Below, piece after piece: positions 23,451-35,393 of a stretch of 64,000 nt of DNA; position 1 is the first letter of the stretch; each line of letters opens with the position of its first letter. A program made the position numbers and the translations under genes. The notes beneath the pieces are model-generated. The model did no database searches. It was not told where the DNA came from and worked only from the letters and a program-made list of their open reading frames with translations. This stretch comes from Datnioides undecimradiatus (Eukaryota; Chordata; Actinopteri; Lobotiformes; Datnioididae), in the NCBI GenBank assembly GCA_008933995.1, contig WARS01004318.1, positions 1,901,269-1,965,268 of the forward strand. Reading direction: 5' to 3'.

Positions 23451-26400
23451 CTCTCAACTCTCTCTCTCACACACACACACACACTCCAAAGGCCATGACA
23501 CTGTTAGACATCATTAGATTCATATATTCATTTTCTGTTCACCGGTGAAATGTCATGGTGCTTTTGCTCCAAAGATAAGAGAGAAAGCAAGGACCCTCGA
23601 GCGTCTTGATCCACTATCAGAGCAGCAGCTGAGTCCGGAGGCAAGGCTCTGGGTGACAATACGGCCTTTTTATTGTGGGATAATACATACATACATTTCC
23701 CTGCTCAAGGCTAGGCAGTCTGAAATGTACATCAGACTGTCGAAACAACTCTTTCAGGGGACGTTCACTTCAAAAGCGCTTGCTAACATATGCAGAAATC
23801 TGTGTTCAAATCTGATTATTGTCCCAGCCTTGATAAGCTGTTGTAAAGTAGTAAATCCCGCCTCTTGTGTAATTTGATTGGCTGCCTGGGCCTAGTGTGA
23901 CACTGGTGAGCGCTGAAAAACTTGTAGAGAGGCGTGATGCATGCTGCGCCATGCACTGGAAACACTGGTTTTGTCGCATTTTTAGAAATACATCTTGGTG
24001 TTATGGCAAACTAATTGATTAATAATTATCCAAAAGTTGGCGGCATTTTAAAGATTGACTTTGAGACAGACACGTAACCAAACAAACATTTTACAATTTA
24101 AAAATATGCTGGCACGTTTGGGTTGAATTAGCTTCTGCTATGCACCCAGATTTGTTCTGATACATCTGTGACTTATTCTTCGTTAATTTGTTGTGATACT
24201 TTGAACCAAACCTTGCAATTTATAGGTTTTTCGTCTTTTAATTAAGCACCTGAGTATTTTTTTGTGACACTGGTCTGCGCACCTAGTGGTCATCGGCAGA
24301 ACTGCAGCTTAATGCATTTCAGCACTGTTAAGACTTTTGTCTGAGTTACGACTTTGGCTTCCAACGATTATTAAATCTAGATAGTTGAGATAAAAAGATA
24401 AATGTGCTTTAGCCCTCACCCTTTCAACACAAACTCAGCCAGACTGTTCGTTCAGTTTGCTGCAGTAAAGAGAGCAGCTGTTTGTGGAAACTTGACGAAG
24501 CCGCCTGCAGCTTGGATTGATTTGCGTGTTTTGTTGCTGAGAGAGGCCAAAAAAGGTAAAGAGAGCTGAATTTCAACAGTCCTTTCTCGCATTTTATAAA
24601 CCATGTTTACAGCTTAATTACATCTAAAGTTCAAGGAATTCAACCTTTTAGAAGGTACATTCATTTTTCCAAACTCAGGGAGTAATTTGCTGACAAATCA
24701 TACTCATATTTATGATTTTTGGCCCAAGCAGGCAGCTCTAATTTCACTTTTTAAGCAGTGAAACAAAGTGGTTGTGCTTCGTTTGCAGAGAAGGTCAGAG
24801 GCAAATCATCCCACCATTGCATTGCTAATTGAGTCATGACAACCAGCAGCACACAGCAGAGGTATAAAGGAAGAATGTGTCCTTTGACACTTTTCCCAGT
24901 AAGCCTGACAGTGGAGGTCAAGAAGAGGAAGATGATGCAATCCCCTCATGATGCAGCGTGAATGAAACAGAGACACATAATCATTACTTGATCAAAGGAA
25001 GAGCTCTTTCTGACCACAACTGGACATAATTAATACACACACACGGCTGTAAACACACACTCAGATTGAACAAAAAGGGGGTCGGGTCCGCTGAGAGTAT
25101 TTTGCTATTTCACCGCCAGCAGCAAAAGAGAAAGTGCCGCCACATTTACAAAGCAAATTCACACAGAACCAGTTTCATAATGTGTGAAGAGAAACACGCT
25201 GCTTCAAAACATGGAGCAAGAGGGTTTCAATTATTTAAACTGCGATCATATTTTAATGTATTTACACATATGGAAATATTGATTAATGGGAGTGTGTGAA
25301 GATCACACGGGGCTGCAGGCTGTAAACATATAAAAAAATTTAGTGAAACGTAATCCTGAGCTTTTATTTCCGCTCTCATCCTTTAAACCTGCAGATATGT
25401 GCCAAGATTCATTTGATAGATACAGAACTACTGCTATCTACTTGATCTTTCTTCTCGAACTCCTTGGGTGTTTTTGACATTTTGAACCAAAAAAAGCACA
25501 AATAAAAAAGGGGGTGTCTGCACGTAAATGAAACTAAGACGCGGCGCTGTGAAGGTGACAGCCTGAAAAGAGAGCACTTATCTAATCAGAGTAGCAGCTG
25601 GCTCCCGTCGAAGCGGATAAGAGAGGCATTGGAAACTGCTTTACGTTTTCATTTAGAAGAGCGAGTGATAAGCACATGCCACACCTGAATACACAGACAC
25701 ACAAGATGCAGCTTTGATTATTATTTTTTTAGACTTGTGGGGTCATGTAGCTTAAAATAAAAAGGAAGTTTATACATAAAACTAGAAGAACGGATTTTCC
25801 GACATGGATGTACGATATCCGCACAGCACCAGTCTCTGTTTGAAGTGTGACGGTTTTAGAAAGTTACAAAAATTGTCAAACATGGTCAAAATCAGGCTTT
25901 GGACAGGTCTGTGTAAGGAGATAGAGCTGTTGTTCTGATGGAGCTTCGTAGCAGCTTATGAGTCTGCAGCCATGCTAACAGCACCGTGGTTGTACTATGC
26001 TCACGATAACAATGTTAGCATGAAGATGTTTTGGTGGGAAGATGTTTTTGAATTATTGGGCATGACTGGATCAATAATAAGGAGAAAAACATACTGTAAA
26101 ATGGAATAAAAAACAAAACAATAGTCATGCTAGCATGCTGAGGCTGTGAGCTCAATGCTAAAGTCAGCATGCTAACAATGCTAATGGTAAAATACATGCA
26201 TATTCAGCCTAAAAGTTTAGTGCTTTGCTAATTAGCACAAAATATGGAGTAAGCTGAGACATGGGGGTGTTGTTGTATTGTAGGAGGTGAGCTGTGGAGG
26301 TGGTTTAAGTTTTGATCCAATATGGAAAGTTAAAGCAACGAGTTTGTCATTGTCATTTAATTTAAAACTACAAGCATCAACCAGCTGAAGGAAACATGAG

Positions 26401-27712
26401 GTTTATCACCAAATAGCTGGATAGCTATTTCACTCTGGACCAAAGCTCTAAACCTACTAACAGGCCATCTCTAAAAATACCCTGAGCAGATACAAAAGTG
26501 CTCCACCAACATACTTAATGGCTGGAGTATAGACTAGAGCCCTGCGCAGGGCTGTCCATACCCATTTAAACCCACAACAACACAGAATCCCAATCCCAAA
26601 ACAGTTCTCTCATGCAAACCGGTCAGCACTAACATTACAAGTTGATGTTCTCCTGCATTTAAGCGTAACACTGTGGTTTGTAGGTTTATCCATGGCAATG
26701 CTGCTGAACGTGCTCAGTCTTGTTCGCAGTCGTGTAGGAGCAAAAGCTTAGGGCACTCATTGAAATACTTGTGAATTCAAAATTTCAACCCCAGAGTGTT
26801 GCTGGAGCACATAATATGACCATTTTACTTTTGTAACAATTTGAAAAAAATGTATTGTACAACATGTGCGCAAGTGCTCAAATATGGTCACTTGATCTGT
26901 TCATGTGCTTTTTATCCTTAACAAAACACAATGAAGTGTTATTTCAAGGCCAATTCACACATTTTACATCCTGTAAAAATCCTGCTGCTTTGTTTTTGAT
27001 CGCCTGCTCTTGCTCACAGCAAAGTTTAAACAACGCAGTCCCATGAGATCAGCATTGAGTCTTGAGGGACCCATAGGATCCTAGTTCAATCCAGTCCTGT
27101 TGTACAGAGAACAGGTTATATTGCATGGCATAAAGATATTATAGAGACTCTTCAGAGTGTGCACTGTATGACACAGATGTGTTTTCTCTTGATGTTACAG
27201 AGGACGTCAAGCTGTTTCAGACAGTTTGACGGATCGTTTCCCCTGTGGGTTTTGTAGTTACAGGCTGAGGGTGGAACCATCTGTTTTTTATAATGACAAT
27301 TTTTCAACTTGCACCGAGCAAGATGGTCGTATAATCAATCCAAGTCTGCCTGCAAGAAAAGATGAGTGTCTATTCCCCACGGAGACACTTTAGATCGAGC
27401 GGTTTGGCTAAATGAAACGTTGATAAGAGGTCTGGCAAGTTTCTGAACAGCAGTGAGCAAACCCAGTCTGAGACAATTAGACTTAGTCTTGAGATCAATT
27501 GAAAATGTTTTTGGGGTTTTTTTTGTATTTACATGGTTGAATTGTAATGAAAAGAAGATTTATGTTATTTTAACTGCACTTTTATAGGGGCCTACTCTTC
27601 ACAGACCTGAAATTTAGATTTTAATTCTTCCAAATTGGTGATTTATTTTGTGTAACATCTGGATAAGTGCTAAAAATGGCTTGTAATATCACTTTAATGC
27701 TGATAAAACTTA
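23084..27712. other. Intergenic, no gene seen
   Basis: Contains CA microsatellites (listed separately) and a GTTAGC/GCATGCTAAC-type dispersed repeat at about 25960-26230. A TATAAA at about 24864 has no associated open frame. No splice-supported exon is recognised. Confidence 0.45.
23415..23484. repeat. (AC)n microsatellite, two tracts
   Basis: AC tracts at 23415-23446 and 23469-23484, separated by a CT-rich spacer. Confidence 0.9.
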
Positions 27713-28290
27713 AAGACAACAGAAAGTAATAGGTGGTGTTTGATGGTGGGTGAATGAAAGATGAACTGGGGAAGTAGCATTGCGGAAGGTAAGTGTGAAG
27801 CGATGGGTTTTGAGGTCCTGCTTGAAGGTTGTTAGGGGGTTTGATTGTCTGATGTGGTTGGGGAAGTCGTTCCAGATGGTCTGGAGCTCGGTTCTGCTTG
27901 TCATAAGTGAGTTAGTGTCTGTGAACCTGAGGCAATGAGTGGAGCTGGGGTTGGATATGAAGGGGCCAAGTTATAGAGGGATTTGAGGGTGAGGGTAAGT
28001 ATTTTGTAGTCTATCTGGTGTTTGACTGGGAGCCAGTCAAGTTTTGAATTGAGTTTTGGACGTATTGGACTTCTTCTATGGTTTTAAGGGGTAAGCCGTA
28101 CAGTAGTTGAGTCTGGAGGTGATGAGGGCATGGATGAGTGTATGATGCAGTTTACATGTGGTCAGAAGGAAGGTTGCAGACATGGGTGGAGGTTGTGACA
28201 ATGGATCCATCAATGTTTTGATGAAATTGTGAAGAAATTGTGGGTGGGGCAGGTTAGGGAGTTTTGGCCAATGGGGAGCCACTGTGTTTA
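27713..28290 (-). mobile_element. 3' fragment of an L2/CR1-type LINE (jockey superfamily), broken
   Basis: On the minus strand, 28282-28079 encodes a diverged block ending LIHALITSRLNYCTAYPLK, the 'HAFITSRLDYCN' motif common to the C-terminal part of L2/CR1-type reverse transcriptases. Further down, 27904-27713 encodes WNDFPNHIRQSNPLTTFKQD followed by LKTHRF, the terminal block of the same ORF. The sequence between is frameshifted. The element is 5'-truncated and inactive. Confidence 0.8.
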
Positions 28291-28309
28291 CTCTGTAGGT
28301 TAGCTAGCT

Positions 28310-28510
28310 GTTAGCCTGACACTTCAAATGTTAGCTGTGTGACTCCATATGTTAGCAATGTGTGTTAGCTCCATATGTTAGCTCTGTTACTGTTAGCTCT
28401 GACACTTCAAATGTTAGCCGTGTGACTCCATATGTTAGCACTGTGTGTTAGCTCCATATGCTAGTTAGCTCTAAAACTCCAAATGTTGGTCGTGCTACCC
28501 CATATGTTAG
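28310..28510. repeat. Tandem repeat of 72-82 bp GTTAGC-rich units, about 2.5 copies
   Basis: Units begin GTTAGC(TCT)GACACTTCAAATG at 28310, 28392 and, more diverged, 28464. Each contains ATGTTAGC, GTGTGACTCCATATG and GTGTGTTAGCTCCATATG. It lies right beside the LINE fragment. Confidence 0.8.
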
Positions 28511-31500
28511 CACTGACTGTAAAAGAGCTCCTGATGACTTAGCAGGTGCTGAAATAACACAAATCAATGGAAATCAGTGCTAATAACTAGCCCCCACCAT
28601 CCGAATGGAGGCTAGTTAGCCTAGCCTAACAGCTGGGCAAAGCTGTTGGTCTGCTGTTACACAAGGTTATGACTTCAGTCAGTGGTCACCATGGGAATTG
28701 ACAGAGCATCTCATTGCACTGCCAGGCTTCATGACTGTTTAACCAAAATGCAAATTTTAAAACAGTTACTTCCTGTGGGAGCTTGTGTAAATGTGCCTTG
28801 GACAAAAGGGTTAACATGGAACACAATGAAAAGACATCTTTGAGATGCAAGATACATAAAGGGAGAACAAGGCTGCATTAAAGGGTTTCGTCTGGTGGTT
28901 ATCCTTTGAAAGGAGGGAGATATGCATTAGATGCCCAAATGGAAAACAGCAGAAAAACAAAATACTTTTCAGTTCCAGAGTCTATTAAAAAAGGACCCCA
29001 TGTTTTTCCCTGTTTCTGTTTTCCTCTTCCACACAGTGGGCAGTAAATTCAAACCCTTTCAGCATACATAAATGTCCATCCAATGCTCTCCACAAGTCTA
29101 AATATAAATCAATATAAATACAGTGCACACAAGCACACACATGCTCCCACAAGTATGTGTGTGCTTTTCTGCCTCTTAGTTGAATTAGTATTCAGTTGCT
29201 TTCCTTATGCAAAAGTACATATAATATGTTGTACATGTAATATGTAAATTCCAAGTAAATGTCCTGCAAAAGTATATTTCGCAGTGTCTTTCTGAAATTG
29301 CTTTTATTTGTGCATGAGACACGTAGTCTGACGTCAGTTATGCTAGGTCAACCTTGGATGGCCTTTTAACATAAATGTAACCGGGATGCTCATTCATACA
29401 GAGGTGCACGTCTAAAAGGAGCTTAAGACATTTCATGACGAGAGACACGTAGAATAAAACGTACCTGAAAGATACCTTAAGCGCTAAATACACTAAATAC
29501 ACGTTATTTGCCACCTCTGTGAGACAAACCCTTTTCATTTCTGTTTGCTAGTTTGCATGAAAGACTCGAACTAACCGACGGATTGCGGAGACCTTGAAGC
29601 CCATTTACCCGGCTAAAAGGGAGAGAGCAGAGATCTCATTAAGAAGATCCTCTTTTTGTTTCGGCTCGGCATTCGCCCACACCTCATCGCTCGTACATGA
29701 CTCATCAAAGTTCACGCAGGACTATAAAAGAAAAAGAAAAATGGCGAAAACAGTTAAAAGTCAAAGAGCCTCTCCCACTCTGAAACATAAAGCTTTATGC
29801 GGTGTGGGGATGTTCGCTGGTATCAGATGAGCCCTCCGCTGCGTGGCATTAAATTAAATGTAATAATCTCTAACTAACAGCCGGCATGCCAGTCTCTCTT
29901 TTCTGAGCATGCCGGTCTAATTAGACAAACATTACATCTGGTGATGAACCAGCAGCTGCAACAAAGAATCTGACACTCGCGTTAGGAGGCTGAAAAGGCA
30001 TTTGGAGGATGTTTTAATTTAAACTTTCCTTTTTTTTCCTCCTTTGTGGAACCAGTCTGCCATTTGCAGCGATGTTATTTGTAATGATGAAGGCAGGCAG
30101 GAGCGACGTGGGCACCGTTCATGACCTTTCCGACGCTGTAGGAGTCGGCTCCCTGAGGTGTTGTACCACTCCCACTCTACACATGGCTGATACATTATGA
30201 TAAAGAGTGTAACACAAACGCTATAGTGATGCTATCTTCTGCTGACTCCAGATGGACAGCCTTGACTTTAGAGCTAGTTGACAGCTTTTATTAAGTTTAA
30301 GGAGCCACATACTACACATAAATCTACAAATACATGCAAATGAAAGAGCTGTGAATGTTGACATGACCTCTTTAACTTAAAATCATGTTTACTTTACATT
30401 TTTATTCATCAGGTTCATAAACCTGCATCCATGATTGTTGTGTGGTGATGCAGCTTTAAGTTCAGACAGTTTGAAAATGTATACAAACCTATAAAAGTGA
30501 TATTTTAAGATTTCTTTGCATTCAAACCAGTTCGTTTTGATTTGATCCAGCATTTTCTTTGTGGCAGTAATTCCCTCTCCACGCTGTAACTCTCTGTTGT
30601 GAGTGGCAGACTCTGTGCTACTCACAGTGCTTGCAAACAAGCACTTAATTGAAAGTATTACTTTATTTATCTCCCACGTATCTGCATCACTGTTTCCCAT
30701 TAACTCTCTTAATGCCGTATCACGTTACTGGTAATGCAAACAAAACGTTTCTGTGCACATGGTCGCTTTTATTGTAAAGCAGTCACAGGAAAGTAATTGT
30801 GTGTGTTACAGCGTTTAGCACCGAACACAAGCACTTTATCTACAACAAAAGGCAGTTTTAAAATACTGCGGGGAGACCTTCAACACAGAGAGGGCTGGAG
30901 ACTTTATGGATTTCCTTACAGTCAACTGGCCCAGCGGGATTTGTCCCAGTGTGCCAGATGGTCAGTAACACCTCTGGACACCAGCTTCACCATGGCCTGG
31001 TTACTGGCATGTGGAGATCTCAGCTTCTCTTGGAATTAAGGAAAAAAGCAGATTATTGACTGTAACTGCTTTACTGTAGACAAATAAACCAGTTGCCATT
31101 GTATTTCTAACAAGGAGGGTCTGTTACCAGGGTAACCACAGGTGTCATCAAAGCAACTAGGAGAGTTCGTGCAGTATCAGAATAATTGGAAAAATTAACA
31201 CAAACACTAAGTCGGAACAAAGTTTCAGTTTGTGACTTGTTGACTTTAGTTTTATAACAATATTAAAAACTTAATAAAATCAATTTTATTATATAAAGCA
31301 TCAAAGTGTATCATTATTGTTGGATAGCAACTTGAATCTTGACATTCGTCTAAACATCGTATAATGAAACGTGGACGTAGCATCTGATGAGTTAAAGGCT
31401 CATGAACACACCAAAGTTGGAAAAACGACTTCCCAGCTCGGGAGTTGTTAATAATAATAATGTTTATTGTTCAGTGTAACGGGTGGAGAATGATGACACC

Positions 31501-33814
31501 ATCGGCGTTTAGATTGTTTTGATGCTATCAGCTTTGTTTCTGTGCTTCCTGTAGGGTACGCCCTGATATCAACCCCAGCCGAAGCTACATGTTTGCACAA
31601 AGCAAGACTCAAACTGTGTTGTTTGCTAAATATAAAATTACAGTTTGCTCTTCAGTAAACAAGCTTCCCTTATGTCCACCCAACCAATACAGGGAGGTTT
31701 GTTTCTGTCATCCGTCCACCTTCTCAAGCTGGATACCCTTTCTTTACTGCGGAGGACGACCTTATGTAACGTGAATTTCATGCGAAATCCAGGTGGCTGT
31801 CACAGCAACAGATGGGCAGATCGTCCCCATCGTCATGGCCTTTTCAACGACAGCAAAGTCCACCTTTGTAACCCTGAAGGGAGCAAAATCTGCAATAGCC
31901 AAGAACAGTTCGTTCATGAAAGCATGGGCAAAGAAATAACTGTGTGTCAGAGTGCAGCACAACAAAAGTCTATTGATCTGCAGCAGCGGCGTCGCACAAT
32001 CCACACATCTGACAGGAAAAATGTCGAAGATGCATCTGCTTTACGAGACCCGTGATACCACTCAGTCAGATTTACTGCAAGAGAGGCTGTAAAACACCCT
32101 CACATTCAGAGAGATGTTTAAAAACCGTTCATACCACATGATATTTCATTGCTTTTCAAGAACCAGGTATAAAATAAATATATGAATCAGCTGAAAGGGC
32201 AGGAAATGTAATTACATTAGCACCTTTCTCTGGTTTTCAGGACGTGTCCTGGAAACTTTTTCGTTTGGTCCCTCTTAAAATCAGACCTGAAACACTGCCC
32301 TGACTAAATAAACTAAGTGACCATGGGTGGATTTATTGGACAGGAGAGTGTTTGAATTTCCCCAAAAAAACTTGTACCTGGTGCTGAAAACAAACAGCCC
32401 CGCAGTTTTAGCTCCTTTTATCAGTTTTAGGCCGTTTAAAATGTGGTGAATATGGTAAATGTACGTAATGACTGTTTTGTGCTGCTTTAGGTTTTAATCC
32501 TAATACTGAATTTCACTTTATTAGTGTGTTTTAGAGCATTCAGCAAGTTGTTTTTGCAAGCCAATAGATTTTACAGTTATTATGATTTCATTGTACTTTA
32601 TTTTATTAATTTTCTTTATTTCAGGTGCAATATTTAACGTTACAGCAGCAGAAGATCAGAAACACATATAAAAGGACAAAGAGAATACAATACGTATATT
32701 ATACAGAATATATATTATTTTACAGCACACTACAACACTGTAATCTTTACTTTTATTACATTTAACTGTCAGTTGTATCTAAAATTAAACTTTTACCTCA
32801 AAAACACATCAAGGTTTATAAAATACATTATTTTTCTTAAGATCTTTATTGAAAATGAGTTTTCTAGAATCATGAATCATGTTTCAGGCGTCTGTGAGAC
32901 ATTTATTTTCTAATCTTCTCACATGGTTTTATTTAAATAAATGTCTCAGACAAACAAATCAAATTCATCCAGTAATACACAAAAGAAAACAACAAAGGAA
33001 ATAAGTAAACATCTCACGACCTCTCAGATTTATCTGGCGACCGTTTGAAGGGGTCTGAACCCTGGAGACCACTGGATTAAACTCTCTACTGTCTGTACAT
33101 GTTGCTGATAATAGTTCTGTACTTTTATGTAAGTCAGATTTTAGAGTTTTACTTTTAATTAAGTGATTTTGCACAGTTGTATTAGGCTTTCTCACCTCAC
33201 ATCAAAGGATTATATATTTCTATGATTTCGAGGACCTTTTACCTTTTAAAGGTTGAACTGCAGAAGCTATCAAACAGTAAATCAGATAAAAGATTTTTTG
33301 AAACACACCTGAATGAGGTAAAGACACTAATATGTCTTTGTCCGCTGTAGAGACAGATGTGGGTGTTTAACTCCGTAACATAGCTGTGAGATAAAGAAGC
33401 GGAGGAGAAGCTGGGTTCTTTCTCTCTTTTTACTCCTGTGTGGTTTCATAATGACTCGCCGCTCCGTTTGTTAACTCTGCAGATTTTCTATTCGCTTTTG
33501 TGATTTGAAATAAAGAGTTGGGAGATCTGGCCCCTTAAAGGTCGGTTGTAGAGAACATGAAGCCAGATAGGGACAAAAAAAAAGCTGGGTCACTACAGGT
33601 CTCTGTGGAAAACTATATAACTTGAAAAATATATAATTCAGTTAAAAGCAAATATGAAACTGAGGCCTTGTTAGTACGAACAGCTGTGAGTCACAGTAAA
33701 AGCCCGTGTTTAACGTGAATCAGCAGCAGGAGATGTTTGGTTGGCATTAGCATTGAAGCATGAACAGGCTGGTGAGATATGCTTTTCATATGAAGAGTTA
33801 AAATAAAGATGGCC
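28511..33814. other. Intergenic, no gene seen
   Basis: No recognised gene. Open frames at 30797-31039, 31645-32055 (+) and 31762-32004 (-) lack domain similarity that I can see. The stretch 29594-30010, listed separately, is a candidate regulatory element. Confidence 0.45.
29594..30010. promoter_or_regulatory. Candidate noncoding regulatory element with GCATGC inverted repeat
   Basis: Relatively GC-balanced sequence within AT-rich DNA. It holds an AP-1-type TGACTCA (about 29699), a perfect 9-bp inverted repeat CCGGCATGC (29881-29889) and GCATGCCGG (29907-29915), and a TAATTAG homeodomain-type core just after it. There is no direct evidence of function. Confidence 0.25.
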
Positions 33815-34165
33815 GACACGTCTACACTTCCTCCCACTGGACCTGCCGAAGATAAAATATCCTGCCATCTTGCTTTGGTGATGTCATTTTGAGTATATGC
33901 AGCATGGAACCATGGTATTGCGAGGTCCCGCCCACTGAGCTGTCAATCATGATGTCACACCTCTTTTTTAATAGCATCAAATAACTGATTAAAACCAAAC
34001 TGATCTGAAAAGTGAACAGTTGAACAAACATCAGCGTTATAAGAACCAGCTGAAATGACAGGAACCATCTACTGACGTGGAGGGGGCGGGGCTTATGAGC
34101 TGTGCTGCAGCCAGACACCAGAGGGCGATCCAGGTGTTTTAGCGTCACCTTTAAGGAGGTGTCAT
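33815..34165. repeat. Probable dispersed teleost repeat
   Basis: Blocks such as ATATCCTGCCATCTTGCTTT, CCCGCCCACTGAGCTGTCAA and AGACACCAGAGGGCGATCC resemble a high-copy fish repeat known to me from memory. No second full copy was found in the window. Confidence 0.4.
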
Positions 34166-34260
34166 GTTGTTGATTCATTCATTTACAGTATTTTAACTCT
34201 CTCCTGTCTCACTGACACGGTGTGATCATTGTTGTGAGCAGACAACATAACAGAGACATG

Positions 34261-34618
34261 TAACTTAGTACATTTACTCAAGTATTACTCAATAGTACTT
34301 TCTCTTTAATTGAATGTTTCCATTTTATGTTGGTTTCTTCTTCGACTCCATCACATTTTATAGACAAATATTAATCCAGACTAGTACTAAATATAATTTA
34401 ATTAATATACTATGACATATTATTGCTGATTAAGCTACCAGTAAGCATTTAATCACTGAAATCACTGAAAGCACCTCTGAATGATGCTCATATGTGAATG
34501 CATCAATCGTTGTAAACCATTTATATGAAGAGTTTTTGTAAAATTTAGCCAAAATTTTGTTACTTTAAGTAAATTTTGATGCTTATATCTTCAAACTTTT
34601 ACCTGAGTAAACTTGTGG
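34261..34618. mobile_element. Nonautonomous dispersed element, ACTCAAGTA family
   Basis: It starts GTACATTTACTCAAGTATTA and ends TTTTACCTGAGTAAACTT, the two ends of the family also seen at 1749-2180 and 57861-58060, with an AT-rich, diverged interior. Confidence 0.5.
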
Positions 34619-34984
34619 ATTTTTTTTTTAATTCTTATATTCTTATACTCTCACACTGTACTTCATACATTAATTTAAATAAACACTGAACACGAAGTAA
34701 AGCTTTATTACTGCATTACTGAATTAGCCGGTGTACCTAATGAACTGGCGTAATTAAAAACACTAACTCATTTCCTGTGAGTCCCCCGTGCGCGTGAAAG
34801 CAATGAAACACCACCAGCAATGAAACAGGACCATGCAGAGATACAGCGAGAAGTAATTATTGATCACGTTAAATAAATTAATCACAATTATAATTTAAAA
34901 TAACTGGATATATCTTCATAAAACTGTGTCTTACTTTAAATAGAACCCAAAAGTGGAACCACTCCAGCCTTTAATGGTTCTCCA

Positions 34985-35071
34985 GGCTCGTTGCAGGAGA
35001 ACACACACTATGCACACACACACTGTGCACACACACACTGACACGCACACACACACACTGTGCACACACCA
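34985..35071. repeat. Compound CA microsatellite
   Basis: (CA)n blocks interrupted by TATG, TGTG and TGACACG, just upstream of the GC-rich exon candidate. Confidence 0.9.
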
Positions 35072-35119
35072 TAGGATTTTAACACCTCCTACTTGACTCT
35101 GTGCAGCAGGCTGAGCTGT

Positions 35120-35393
35120 TACCTAGTTACAAGCAAGAGACGGTGCGACCTGCGCGCAGTTTATAATGTTGCGCTGCTGACTTTCGGTGCATCAGTCAGT
35201 CCGGGAACCTGCGGAGGAGAAAGGCGCACCGGAGATCTGCGGCGGACTTTGTTTCACGGCTGGAGGATGAGAATAAAACACGTCCTGACGGGGAATAAAC
35301 GAAGCGCACCTGCTCCTCTCGCGTTGTTTCATCATTAGATCCTGCAATCCCAGAGAGAGAGGACGGCTCGGCTCGGAAAGTCTCAGTTTGAAG
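35120..35393 (+). other. sstr3: Candidate noncoding first exon and promoter, probably of sstr3
   Basis: A GC- and CpG-rich stretch ends in the strong donor TTTGAAG|GTGAGTT, with the intron starting at 35394. No downstream ATG frame joins a known protein. The next plus-strand acceptor with a gene behind it is 51918, in front of the sstr3 coding exon. I therefore infer that this is the sstr3 5'-UTR exon. The transcription start is unknown. Upstream ATGs are present, for example an ORF 35270-35338. It could belong to an unannotated lncRNA instead. Confidence 0.45.

Noticed and set aside
24840..24960. TATAAA with downstream A/G-rich sequence as a promoter
   Set aside because: No transcript-like features or open frame follow; a single TATAAA in AT-rich DNA is expected by chance.
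31645..32055. 136-codon plus-strand frame with an 80-codon frame opposite
   Set aside because: No recognisable domain, no splice context and no repeat signature. Length is within chance for 64 kb. It may be an old unidentified insertion.
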